NCBI GenBank assembly: GCA_024743075.1
Contig: JANSXG010000008.1
Coordinates: 1 to 43,181 of the forward strand
Reading direction: 5' to 3'
Source: a bacterium
GTDB taxonomy: Bacteria > Planctomycetota > Phycisphaerae > Phycisphaerales > UBA1924
Length of the DNA: 43,181 bases
Made by a program: the position numbers and the translations under genes. The notes beneath the pieces were generated by a model. That model was not told where the DNA came from, did no database searches, and saw only the letters and a list, made by a program, of their open reading frames with translations. Below, piece by piece: positions 25,086-32,778 of this stretch (within the stretch, counting starts at the first letter, position 1; every line of letters begins with the position of its first letter).

Positions 25086-26053
25086 GTGACTGGGCACCCA
25101 TCCCGAGTTCGCAGGCCCCGGGGCACGGTCGCGGGATGCCCGTCTCGGTGAAGGCGGCGAAGACCTCGGTTGGGGCTGTCGCCTTAGCCGTGGTTGTCGG
25201 AGCGGTGATCGTGCTGTGGCCACTCGCCGCGGGCAGCGAGCGGGTGGACGGACTCCCCGGCGCAACCGCGTCTCCGTCATCGGGACAACTCGAAGCAGGG
25301 CTCACACAACCGCTGGACTCGTCCCGGTCGCTCGTGTCACACCTCGGCTCGTCGTACCTGTTCACAGCGGGTCGTCGGGCGCCGGTGACCGGTGCTCCGG
25401 ACGCGGTCTCGAAGCCGGCGCCGGTGGCCACCCGGGAAGACGATGAAACTCCGGAACCGGTGCGGACAGAACGAGACATCGGCGGCGTACGCGTGGTGCG
25501 GGTCGAGTCGCCGGAGGCGGTCGGGGGTGATGTGCAGAAGTCGTTCCGCGAACTCGTGCTCCGGGCGATCCACTCGGACCGATCCGGACGGCTGGTCGCG
25601 CTGATCGATTTCGCCGGGACGCCGGCTGGCGCTGCCTCACTGCGGGTCGGGCCGGGCGACATGTTCACGGAGCCCAAGCACAAGGAAGCGGACTGGAGTG
25701 TCGTGGCGATCGATCCGGACCGGAACCGGGTGGTGCTGGAGCGGAAGGATCGGCGTGTTGCGCTTGCGCTGTTCGGGACCGGGCCGGCTGACCTTTCGCC
25801 GGTGGTGATCGCGCCGCGAGGTGAGCCGATCGCCTCGACACCCGACATGGCCGTGAGCGATGACGGCACGGTGATCGTTCGGCAGTCGCCGGATGAGGCG
25901 ATCGCGACGCTCCGCGCTGAGGTTGGTCCGGGCACCGGTGATCAGAAGCCGATCACGTTCGACGATCTCGCAGAACTTCTGCGTGCCTTCGGGGACCTCG
26001 AACGCTACGGCGAGCGCGCGAAGCGGGAGCAACTCGAGCGCGAGCGACGCTGA
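25082..26053 (+). CDS. gspC: T2SS GspC-like protein with homology-region-type domain
   Basis: This 323-residue protein has one N-terminal membrane helix (residues about 34-52, VGAVALAVVVGAVIVLWPLA), a long Pro/Ser linker, and a periplasmic beta domain around residues 170-235 (LVALIDFAGTPAGAASLRVG, then WSVVAIDPDRNRVVLER). That is the GspC homology-region/PilP-type fold which contacts the secretin N0 domain. No PDZ domain is seen. The acidic C-terminus is likely helical. It is the last gene of the operon and overlaps gspM (ATGA). It fills the GspC slot otherwise missing from the set, but PilP-like is an equal description. Confidence 0.68.
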   Translation: MSDWAPIPSSQAPGHGRGMPVSVKAAKTSVGAVALAVVVGAVIVLWPLAAGSERVDGLPGATASPSSGQLEAGLTQPLDSSRSLVSHLGSSYLFTAGRRAPVTGAPDAVSKPAPVATREDDETPEPVRTERDIGGVRVVRVESPEAVGGDVQKSFRELVLRAIHSDRSGRLVALIDFAGTPAGAASLRVGPGDMFTEPKHKEADWSVVAIDPDRNRVVLERKDRRVALALFGTGPADLSPVVIAPRGEPIASTPDMAVSDDGTVIVRQSPDEAIATLRAEVGPGTGDQKPITFDDLAELLRAFGDLERYGERAKREQLERERR

Positions 26054-26055
26054 GA

Positions 26056-28302
26056 TCAGATCGTCGCGTCGGTGACGCGCAGGATCTCTTCAGGCGTTGT
26101 GACACCTGCGAGTACCTTGCGGAAGCCGTCCTGACGAAGCGTGACCATGCCTCGCTCGGTACAGGTGCGACGGAATTCGGTGACGTTCGGTCCGCGTGCG
26201 ATGATGTCGCGGAGGTGATCGTCGACGACCAGCAATTCGTAGATGCCGCGACGACCGGAGTAGCCGAGGTTGCGGCAGCGGTCGCAGCCTTTGCCTTCAA
26301 AGGTCGCGTCAGGATCGATGCCCTGCATCTCGAGGTACTCGGCCATTTCCTCGGTGTGATCCGCGGGCGCCTTGCAGTGGTCACAGATCTTTCGGACCAG
26401 GCGCTGAGCGAGGACGGCGTTGAGGGCCGCACCGATCAGGAAGTTCTCGACGCCGATGTTGCCGAGTCGGGTCACGGCGGATGGCGCATCGTTGGTGTGG
26501 AGCGTGGAGAGCACGAGGTGACCGGTGAGCGAGGCTTGGATCGCGATGGTCGCGGTCTCGATGTCGCGGATCTCGCCGAGAAGGATGACGTCGGGGTCCT
26601 GACGAAGCAGGGACTTGAGCGCCGCGGCGAAGGTCATGCCGATCTTCTCGTGCATCTGCGTCTGCGTGATGCCTTCGAGGTGGTACTCGACCGGGTCTTC
26701 GACCGTGGAGATGTTCTTCGTCTTCTTGTCCATCTGGCCCAGCGAGGCATACAGCGTGGTCGTTTTACCGGAGCCGGTGGGGCCGGTGACGAGCACGATG
26801 CCGTGGGGCTGGTCGATCTGCTTGCGCCAGATGGTGAGAGAGTCCTCGTCGAACCCGAGGTCGTCCAGGGTCACCTGGATCGACTTGGTGTCGAGGATAC
26901 GCATGACGACCTTTTCGTGGCCGGCGGCGGTGGGGAGCGTCGACATACGCAGGTCGAGCTTGCGACCCTGCACGGAGCAGCGGATACGACCGTCCTGAGG
27001 CACGCGGCGTTCGGAGATGTCGAGGTTGCCCATGATCTTGAGTCGGGACACTATCGCGGCGGCCATCTTGGCCGGCGGCTGCATGGACTCGTGCAGGATG
27101 CCGTCGATGCGGAAGCGGACTTTCAGCGACTTGTCGCCGGGTTCGATGTGGATGTCCGAGGCGCCTTCCTTGACGGCTTGCTGGATGATGTAGTTCACGT
27201 AGCGGATGACCGGCGACTCGGCGGCCTCGCGCTCGAGGTCGACCTCTTCCTGAGCGTCCTTGACGACCTGGACATCGTCTTCGTCGATGTCCGAGAGGAT
27301 GGCTTCGACTTCTTCGCCCTCGGCGTCGCCCGTGTCGAGACGGTCGAGCGAAAGGCGGATGTCGCGCGCCGGGACCACGACGAGCGAAATCGACCGGGCG
27401 CGGAGGCGCATGCGGACTTCGTCGATCGCGAAGGAGTCCATCGGCGCCGAGGTGGCCAGAACGAGCCTGGACCCTTCAGCCCGGAGAGGGAGGACGCAGA
27501 GTTCCTGGCAGATCTTGAGCCCGATCCGGTCGGCAAGGTCCGAGGAGAAGTCCCGCTCCGGGTCGGCGTCGTCAGCGATTCGCTGGAACGGCAGCCTGTA
27601 CACCGTGGCGACGGCCTGCGTCAGACCGAGTTCGTCGACGCCCTGATCTATAAGAAGATCGGTAAATCGAGTGCCCGGCGAAGATTTCGCGATCTTCTTC
27701 GCCGCGGCGACTTTGGAGTTGTCGGCGAGGTTCGACTCGATCAGGAGTTCGATGAGGGCCTGTTCGCGCCGGATGCCCTCGGATTCGCTGCCGCGCACCG
27801 GCACCAGCGAGGGCCTGTCCGACCCGATCCTGAGCTGCAGTTCGTCGGTTTCAGCAGAGCGGAGATCGATGAAGCATCGCTCGTTCCAAGCCGGCGAGTT
27901 GTCCTGATCGACGGAAGCGTCGCGCGAGAGGTCGCGTGACTGATCTCTCGACTGATCTCGGGACTGGTCTCGAGACTGGTCGCGCGAGAGATCTCTGGAT
28001 CTGTCCTTCGACTTGGACGTGGGCTTCGGGCGCTGGGGACCGGTCGGATGAATGGGCGTGAACTGGCTCGGACGGACCGTCTGAGCGGTGTGCAACGAAG
28101 CGAGGTGCTCACCGACGCGCGGCGGGGTCAATGGCAGGTGGATCGGGCGTTCGCTCGCGGCCTCCGGGGAGAGCGGGCGCGATGGGGACTGCTCGGCGGC
28201 CAGCGGCGATAGCGGCCCGGGCGGCGGTTTCGGCGCGGAATCCTCGTTCGAAGGCTCTGCTTCCAACTCGTTGAGCAGTTTGTCGATGTCGAATGATCCC
28301 AC
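26056..28302 (-). CDS. pilB: Type IV pilus extension ATPase PilB
   Basis: This 748-residue PilB starts at GTG 28302, eight bases after GAGG. Its first 180 residues are a long disordered, Pro/Ser-rich extension containing a run of RDQS/RDLS repeats (residues 99-130). Then come an MshEN-type N domain (about 185-300) and the motor: Walker A GPTGSGKTTT near 507, LLRQDPDVILLGEIRDIETA, and LTGHLVLSTLHTNDAPSAV. The zinc module is intact, with CDHC near 637 and CDRC near 674. PilB drives pilus extension through PilC and binds PilM. It ends two bases from the gspC stop, facing it, with no terminator between. Confidence 0.94.
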   Translation of the reverse strand: MGSFDIDKLLNELEAEPSNEDSAPKPPPGPLSPLAAEQSPSRPLSPEAASERPIHLPLTPPRVGEHLASLHTAQTVRPSQFTPIHPTGPQRPKPTSKSKDRSRDLSRDQSRDQSRDQSRDQSRDLSRDASVDQDNSPAWNERCFIDLRSAETDELQLRIGSDRPSLVPVRGSESEGIRREQALIELLIESNLADNSKVAAAKKIAKSSPGTRFTDLLIDQGVDELGLTQAVATVYRLPFQRIADDADPERDFSSDLADRIGLKICQELCVLPLRAEGSRLVLATSAPMDSFAIDEVRMRLRARSISLVVVPARDIRLSLDRLDTGDAEGEEVEAILSDIDEDDVQVVKDAQEEVDLEREAAESPVIRYVNYIIQQAVKEGASDIHIEPGDKSLKVRFRIDGILHESMQPPAKMAAAIVSRLKIMGNLDISERRVPQDGRIRCSVQGRKLDLRMSTLPTAAGHEKVVMRILDTKSIQVTLDDLGFDEDSLTIWRKQIDQPHGIVLVTGPTGSGKTTTLYASLGQMDKKTKNISTVEDPVEYHLEGITQTQMHEKIGMTFAAALKSLLRQDPDVILLGEIRDIETATIAIQASLTGHLVLSTLHTNDAPSAVTRLGNIGVENFLIGAALNAVLAQRLVRKICDHCKAPADHTEEMAEYLEMQGIDPDATFEGKGCDRCRNLGYSGRRGIYELLVVDDHLRDIIARGPNVTEFRRTCTERGMVTLRQDGFRKVLAGVTTPEEILRVTDATI
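27913..28008 (-). repeat. RDQS tetrapeptide repeat region inside pilB
   Basis: Seven near-identical four-residue units (Arg-Asp-Leu/Gln/Ala-Ser) lie in the N-terminal extension of PilB. The four RDQS units use different synonymous codons: the serines are TCT, TCC, TCG and TCA, and Arg is CGC, CGA, CGA and AGA. This suggests selection on the peptide rather than recent DNA slippage. Confidence 0.85.
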
Positions 28303-28335
28303 TTTGCGAACCTCGGGAGAGCGTGGCTTCGGCGA

Positions 28336-29109
28336 TTACTGCCTTTGGGTATCCAGCGACAGGGTGTGGACCTTTGAGTCGGGCGTGATCGTGACGGTTT
28401 CGCCGGAGGCCAGGGTGTGCTGGAACGGCAGAGCGACGAGATCGATGGTGCGATCGTGGATCTCGGTCACGCGGAAGTAGCTCGCGACGGTGTCGCCAAC
28501 GCGGACCAGGTCCCCGTTGATCGTGGCGGAGCGGACGCGACGCCCCATGACGCCGGTGAACTTCAGGCGGCTGAGCGTGAACGTGATCTCCCGGTTGCGC
28601 TGGTCCCGAACGCGGGTCATCTCCTGCTCGCGATCGGAGGGGCCTCGCGGGGTCGGCGAGTCGATCGCGGTCTCGACGTCGCCCTTCCAGGTGAAAGGGT
28701 TCATGACGACCTCGGTCAGCGGAACCTGAACAACTTCGTCGGCGCTGCGGAGGTCCTGCAGGAGTTCCTGATAGTCCTCTTCGAACTTCTTGTCCGACTG
28801 CTCGAGGGGGTCGTTGATCTTGATCTCCTCGCCGAACTCGGGAAGGCCGGTCATCCCGATGTGGCGCATGGCGTAGAGCGCACCGCCAGCCACGGCCACG
28901 ACAATCACCATGAGCAGGACGCCGGCGCTGCTCTTCTTCGGCGCCGAGGCGGAGGTCGAGAACGATTCGCCGCCGGAAAGCTCCGAGAGCAGGCCGCCCC
29001 CGGATTCTGAGGACTCCAGATCGGCCGAGAGGTCGAGCTCGCCGGAACCGCTGAGCGGTTGGTCCTGCGAGTCTCCAGATCCGTTCATGCCGGGGATGCG
29101 CAGGCTCAT
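28336..29109 (-). CDS. pilP: Type IV pilus PilP-like alignment protein
   Basis: This 257-residue protein has a Ser/Gly-rich cytoplasmic start, one membrane helix (residues about 62-80, AGVLLMVIVVAVAGGALYAM), a linker and a C-terminal beta domain (LSRLKFTGVMGRRVRSATIN, VRVGDTVASYFRVTEI). That is the PilP/GspC homology-region fold. It lacks a lipobox, whereas many proteobacterial PilPs are lipoproteins. The ATG overlaps the pilO stop and AGGAG is six bases upstream. PilP links the PilN-PilO pair to a secretin, which is not encoded nearby. Position between pilO and pilB supports the call. Confidence 0.72.
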   Translation of the reverse strand: MSLRIPGMNGSGDSQDQPLSGSGELDLSADLESSESGGGLLSELSGGESFSTSASAPKKSSAGVLLMVIVVAVAGGALYAMRHIGMTGLPEFGEEIKINDPLEQSDKKFEEDYQELLQDLRSADEVVQVPLTEVVMNPFTWKGDVETAIDSPTPRGPSDREQEMTRVRDQRNREITFTLSRLKFTGVMGRRVRSATINGDLVRVGDTVASYFRVTEIHDRTIDLVALPFQHTLASGETVTITPDSKVHTLSLDTQRQ

Positions 29110-29669
29110 TTGGAGCTCCTGTCTGCCGAGGCGATGCTGCTGGTGGGCTCGAAGTAGATGCTCAGGGTGAACTCGGCCTGCATCTGGCCGTTCTGCTCGC
29201 GCGCGGCCTTGAGCTTCATCTGGGGAAGGCGAGTGATTCGCTTGAGCTGTTCGAGCTCAAGCATGAAGTTGTAGTAGTCGTCGAAGTTGCCGGTGATGAG
29301 CATCTCGAGCGGCTGCTCCATGTAGCTGGTCGCGGTGATCGCGCGTCCGGCTCGGACGCGGTCGAGCTTGAGGTTGTTCTGCGTCGCCAGCTCGGCGACC
29401 TGTCGCAGGATGACATCGACTTCCTTGTCGGAAGGCAGGCGAGACTGCACGAGTTCGATCTCGCGCATGATCTCCGCGTTCTCACGAGCAAGGCCTTCGC
29501 TCTGCGCAGTCGCCTCGCGAAGCTTCTCGAGCAGCAGTTCCTTGTGCTCGATTTCCTTGCGGGCCTGGCTGATCTGCTCGTTGCGTGGCTTGAACACGAA
29601 CCAGTACGAGCTGATCGGCATGGCGAGGAGCACGCCAACGAAGATGAGTTCTCGGATTCCAAAGTTCAC
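29106..29669 (-). CDS. pilO: Type IV pilus alignment protein PilO
   Basis: This 187-residue protein starts at a GTG overlapping the pilN stop. It has one membrane helix near the N-terminus (ELIFVGVLLAMPISSYWFVF), a coiled coil (ARKEIEHKELLLEKLREATA) and a ferredoxin-like periplasmic domain with EQPLEMLITGNFDDYYNFML, a PilO hallmark around the conserved Gly. PilO dimerises with PilN in the inner membrane and transmits between the cytoplasmic PilM ring and PilP. The order pilM, N, O, P is the classical one. Confidence 0.9.
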   Translation of the reverse strand: MNFGIRELIFVGVLLAMPISSYWFVFKPRNEQISQARKEIEHKELLLEKLREATAQSEGLARENAEIMREIELVQSRLPSDKEVDVILRQVAELATQNNLKLDRVRAGRAITATSYMEQPLEMLITGNFDDYYNFMLELEQLKRITRLPQMKLKAAREQNGQMQAEFTLSIYFEPTSSIASADRSSK

Positions 29670-30517
29670 AGCGGGTCCTCCTCGGTCGGCACGGTCACGG
29701 TCTCGAAGTTGAACCCGCCCTCGAAGGAGTTGAAGAAATCGCCGTCGGGGTTCTCGATGGCCATGATCTGGTCCTTGCTCATGCGCTTGCGCAGGAGCGG
29801 TTCGATGCGGGACGCGTCGGAACTGGGGTTCAGGCCCGCTTCGATGCGGAACTTGAACACCTCGCGCTCACGGATCGTCGTCTTCTCCGTCTGGATCATC
29901 TCGACATTGCGGAGCAACTCGCAGCGTTGGAGTGCGGCGAGGTACCGGGCGACGTCCGTGTTGCGAGGGACTACACCGACAATCGCGAGGGTCGATTCGT
30001 ATCGCGGGGCGAGAATGACCGGAGCCTCGTCATCCTGCTTCTTGTTCTTGCTCTTGGCGGACTTTTTGGTCAGGCTGTCGCCTGCGTTGTCCTTGGTCGT
30101 GCGCCGGGGGATCGCGCGGTCCAGACGCTTGCTCTCGAGTTCGATCTCGAGGATCGTCGTGCGGGCAGGGGCCCGGTTGATGATCTCGGCGAGAAGCACC
30201 GAGCGGTTGATCGGCTCGACGAGCGCGGTCGTGAGGTCCGCCTTCTCGAGGAGTTCGGCTTTCTGCTGTTCGAGCTCTTCGAGTTGCTTGATGTTCTCCG
30301 CCGCCTGAGCGAACTGGACGTTCACGGTGCGCTGGTGCAGGTGGACATCGTTCCACTGGCGGTTGGTAACGAAGAACGCGCCGATGACGCCGAACATGAC
30401 GACGGTGAACATGGTCACGGCGAAGATGTTCGTGCGGCGCTCTGCTTTCCGCGCGAGGTAGTCCTCGGGGAGGAAACTCCCCTTGGATCCACCGGGCTTT
30501 TGCTGTCGTTTGAGCAT
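29666..30517 (-). CDS. pilN: Type IV pilus alignment protein PilN
   Basis: This 283-residue PilN has a short cytoplasmic tail with the conserved FLPEDYLARKAERRTNIF motif, the segment that docks in PilM. It continues with a membrane helix (VTMFTVVMFGVIGAFFV), a coiled coil, and a periplasmic PilN domain ending in EREVFKFRIEAGLNP. A Lys/Ser-rich insert near residues 145-170 (LTKKSAKSKNKKQDDEA) is unusual. The C-terminus is acidic and Phe-rich. The ATG has GAGGA eight bases upstream. It lies 28 bases after pilM. Confidence 0.9.
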   Translation of the reverse strand: MLKRQQKPGGSKGSFLPEDYLARKAERRTNIFAVTMFTVVMFGVIGAFFVTNRQWNDVHLHQRTVNVQFAQAAENIKQLEELEQQKAELLEKADLTTALVEPINRSVLLAEIINRAPARTTILEIELESKRLDRAIPRRTTKDNAGDSLTKKSAKSKNKKQDDEAPVILAPRYESTLAIVGVVPRNTDVARYLAALQRCELLRNVEMIQTEKTTIREREVFKFRIEAGLNPSSDASRIEPLLRKRMSKDQIMAIENPDGDFFNSFEGGFNFETVTVPTEEDPL

Positions 30518-30545
30518 GTGGGTGTTCCTCGCTTCGGTCGTTCGC

Positions 30546-31763
30546 TTAAAGGTCGGTGGGGGAGACGCAGAGGCCCACGGCCACGGACCAGCCGGGCTGC
30601 GGGACTGTGAAGTCGGTGTCGTCGCTCGCGCCCTTCGGGTCGAGCGTCGAAGTGGGGCTGGCGATCTGGGCCGGGATGCCGAGCGCGGTGCTGATCAGCT
30701 CGCAGGCGTCTGCCATGCGTGCTTCGCCTCCGACGAAGACGATTCTCTGGATGGCCCTATCGGGGTACAGCGACTCCAGATACCCCGTGGAAAGCGAGAT
30801 CTCATCCAGCAGCGACTGCATCGCCGCACAAGCGGCCGGCCGGTCGGATCCGGAGTTCTCAGCCACTTCGATGTGTCCGGGCGGGGTGGCGCCCTCACGA
30901 CGGTCATTGCTCGTTGCGGTGGCCGTCTCCGGTTGCTTTGCGCTCGTCTCCGGCCGGGCAGGACCCAGTGTCTGGACGCCGGTTGCCGGCCAGAAGACAC
31001 GGTTCACCGCGTCGTACCCGTCCATGCGTCGGCATCGACGCTCGCGGGCCTGGGCGATGGAGCAGCGGGTGGCCTTGGCCGAGGAGATGTCGAGGTCACG
31101 CCCACCGATCGCGATGGTGCGGGCGGCGATGGGGTCGCGCCCTTTGGCGATGACCACCTTGGTCGAACCGTAGCCCAGATCGATGTACAGCGAGAACATC
31201 TCGCGATCGGAAGCGCGCCGCGTGATCGGGTCGAACACGCGGAGCATCGCGAGGTGCTCGCTCTGCACACCGACGGTCTCGAGGCGGCAGGACTTGAGCG
31301 CCTCCATGTGCTGGAGGACGGACTCGCGGGCCATGGCGATGCAGAGGACGGATTCGTGCTTCTGCCCGCCTCGGATGATCTCACCGGTTCCGAACTCGCG
31401 AAGAATCATGCTCGATGGGTCACGCTGCGCGACCGTGACCAGTTGCTGGGCGAGCAATTCGTCGCGAGACACGCCCGTGCCGGTGGGGAGCATGAAGTGG
31501 TGGACGAGAGTCTGGGAGGCCGGGACCGAGAAGACGGCCCGCTTGCCCTTGAACCCTTTGCCTTTGAGCAACTTGGGGAGGGCTGAGAACTGATACTGGA
31601 GCCGTTCGGAATCCTTGGCGAGCAGTTCCGACGGGGTTTCGAGATACGCGGACGCGACGACGAACGGCGCATCGCCGTCGGCGAGTTGCAGGACCTTCAA
31701 CGACGCGACACCGAAGTCAATCGCGATGGGTGAGATGGTGCCTTTGGACAATCCCAGAGACAT
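30546..31763 (-). CDS. pilM: Type IV pilus cytoplasmic actin-like protein PilM
   Basis: This 405-residue protein has the PilM actin-like layout: phosphate loop 1 in AIDFGVASLKVLQL, the central SLYIDLGYGSTKVVIAKG phosphate 2 motif, and a C-terminal RIVFVGGEARM adenosine motif. PilM binds PilN's N-terminal peptide and ties PilB/PilT to the membrane complex. An extra low-complexity Pro/Ala/Thr-rich insert of about 65 residues (246-312) interrupts the second half. GGAGG lies nine bases before the ATG. It is the first gene of its block, and its leader could fold over the ribosome site. Confidence 0.92.
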   Translation of the reverse strand: MSLGLSKGTISPIAIDFGVASLKVLQLADGDAPFVVASAYLETPSELLAKDSERLQYQFSALPKLLKGKGFKGKRAVFSVPASQTLVHHFMLPTGTGVSRDELLAQQLVTVAQRDPSSMILREFGTGEIIRGGQKHESVLCIAMARESVLQHMEALKSCRLETVGVQSEHLAMLRVFDPITRRASDREMFSLYIDLGYGSTKVVIAKGRDPIAARTIAIGGRDLDISSAKATRCSIAQARERRCRRMDGYDAVNRVFWPATGVQTLGPARPETSAKQPETATATSNDRREGATPPGHIEVAENSGSDRPAACAAMQSLLDEISLSTGYLESLYPDRAIQRIVFVGGEARMADACELISTALGIPAQIASPTSTLDPKGASDDTDFTVPQPGWSVAVGLCVSPTDL

Positions 31764-31772
31764 ATGGGCAAA

Positions 31773-31836
31773 CCTCCGTCCGCGAGGATGCCTCCTTCTG
31801 GGGCACCCCGGGCGCGTACGCGCTCCGACTGGGAGG
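31773..31836 (-). promoter_or_regulatory. pilM leader with possible alternative Shine-Dalgarno pairing
   Basis: On the minus strand an upstream CCTCC (31836-31832) can pair with a GGAGG at 31795-31791 or with the real ribosome site GGAGG at 31777-31773. Between them lie two self-complementary stretches, GCGCGTACGCGC and GGGGTGCCCC. The mutually exclusive pairings look like a translation switch, but no ligand motif is recognised. Confidence 0.35.
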
Positions 31837-31946
31837 ATCGGTCTGGGTGGGAAACCGGTTCAGTCGCTCGGGGTGCACGGCCCGTCGCCTCGGTTTCCTG
31901 AGCGGCGCAGACCGAACGACCGCTGGGCGCGACCGGGCGATCGGCG

Positions 31947-32699
31947 TTATAGGGCCGAGGCAAGGTCGGTCAGGCGGTCCAACGCGTAGGGAAGGTCCCA
32001 GCGCTGATCGGTGCCGGTGCGGTTGCTGATGACCCGGAGTTCGACGAAGGGTGTTTCTGGCGAGCTGCGCAGCACGGCGAGGCCGACGGCGGCACCCTCC
32101 ATCGCTTCAACCGTGCAGCCGCTGCGAGCGGCGGTGTTCCAGGCAGCTTCGGCCGTTCCCGAACAGGTCGAAACGGTGGCGGCGGATCCCAGGTCGGGAA
32201 ATCGCCCGGCAAGCAATTCGAGGGCGCGCGAGTCGGAACCGACTCCCATCGATGCGGGCTCGGACAGGTTCGTTCTGGGACCAAACCCACGATCGGCCAT
32301 GGATCGCCAACCGTCGTCCGAAATCACCCCTTCGTCCGCGAATACGCTCTGCTCGCAGCGGATGATGTCGCCGATCTCGTGATGGAAGGATCTCCCCAAT
32401 TCGTCGGTCGGGAGCGAGCCACCTATACCGAGTGACACGACGGCCCCGAAGGATTCGCGCGACAGCGCGTGACCGACGGCCCCCGCCGCGTTCGCCTTGC
32501 CCACCCCGGTCAGAAGGAGAGAGACGCGATCATCAAGCTCCTGCGGCTGCCATAGCACGCGAAGGGTCTCGGGGCGCGAGCCTGTTACGCCCTCGACGAC
32601 GCGGCACGCCTCCGTCGAAGCGGCGACCACGAGGAGCAGGCGACGATCGCCCCGCAGCGGGTCGAGCAGTCGTGTGGCGGCATCTGCGGAGTGGGACAT
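31947..32699 (-). CDS. mqnB: Futalosine hydrolase MqnB
   Basis: This 250-residue protein belongs to the nucleoside phosphorylase/hydrolase fold. Diagnostic pieces are LLLTGVGKANAAGAVGHAL near residue 65, the GAVVSLGIGGSLP segment, and EAMEGAAVGLAVLRSSPE near residue 200, the futalosine hydrolase form of the family's Met-Glu substrate-binding motif. It removes adenine (or hypoxanthine) from futalosine-type intermediates in the alternative menaquinone pathway, in the cytoplasm. The start at 32699 (MSHSADAATR) is preferred to a frame extending to 33167 because that part lies under ribF. No clear ribosome site is seen. It is transcribed divergently from ribF across 79 bases. Confidence 0.88.
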   Translation of the reverse strand: MSHSADAATRLLDPLRGDRRLLLVVAASTEACRVVEGVTGSRPETLRVLWQPQELDDRVSLLLTGVGKANAAGAVGHALSRESFGAVVSLGIGGSLPTDELGRSFHHEIGDIIRCEQSVFADEGVISDDGWRSMADRGFGPRTNLSEPASMGVGSDSRALELLAGRFPDLGSAATVSTCSGTAEAAWNTAARSGCTVEAMEGAAVGLAVLRSSPETPFVELRVISNRTGTDQRWDLPYALDRLTDLASAL

Positions 32700-32778
32700 C
32701 GCGCGAACAATAGATCGTTGGGCGTCGGACCGCGAGTCGAACTGGCCCGAATCCGGCGGGACGCGTACCTTTGGCGTA

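Noticed and set aside
26215-27939. 574-codon plus-strand frame under pilB
   Set aside because: Lies opposite the conserved PilB motor and N-domain sequence; composition is typical of a shadow frame.
27913-28008. CRISPR-like or recent microsatellite repeat
   Set aside because: The repeat is coding, only seven short units long, and diverged at synonymous sites; no spacers are present.
32700-32778. FMN riboswitch or other known leader before ribF
   Set aside because: The divergent gap is only 79 bases and shows no conserved riboswitch core.
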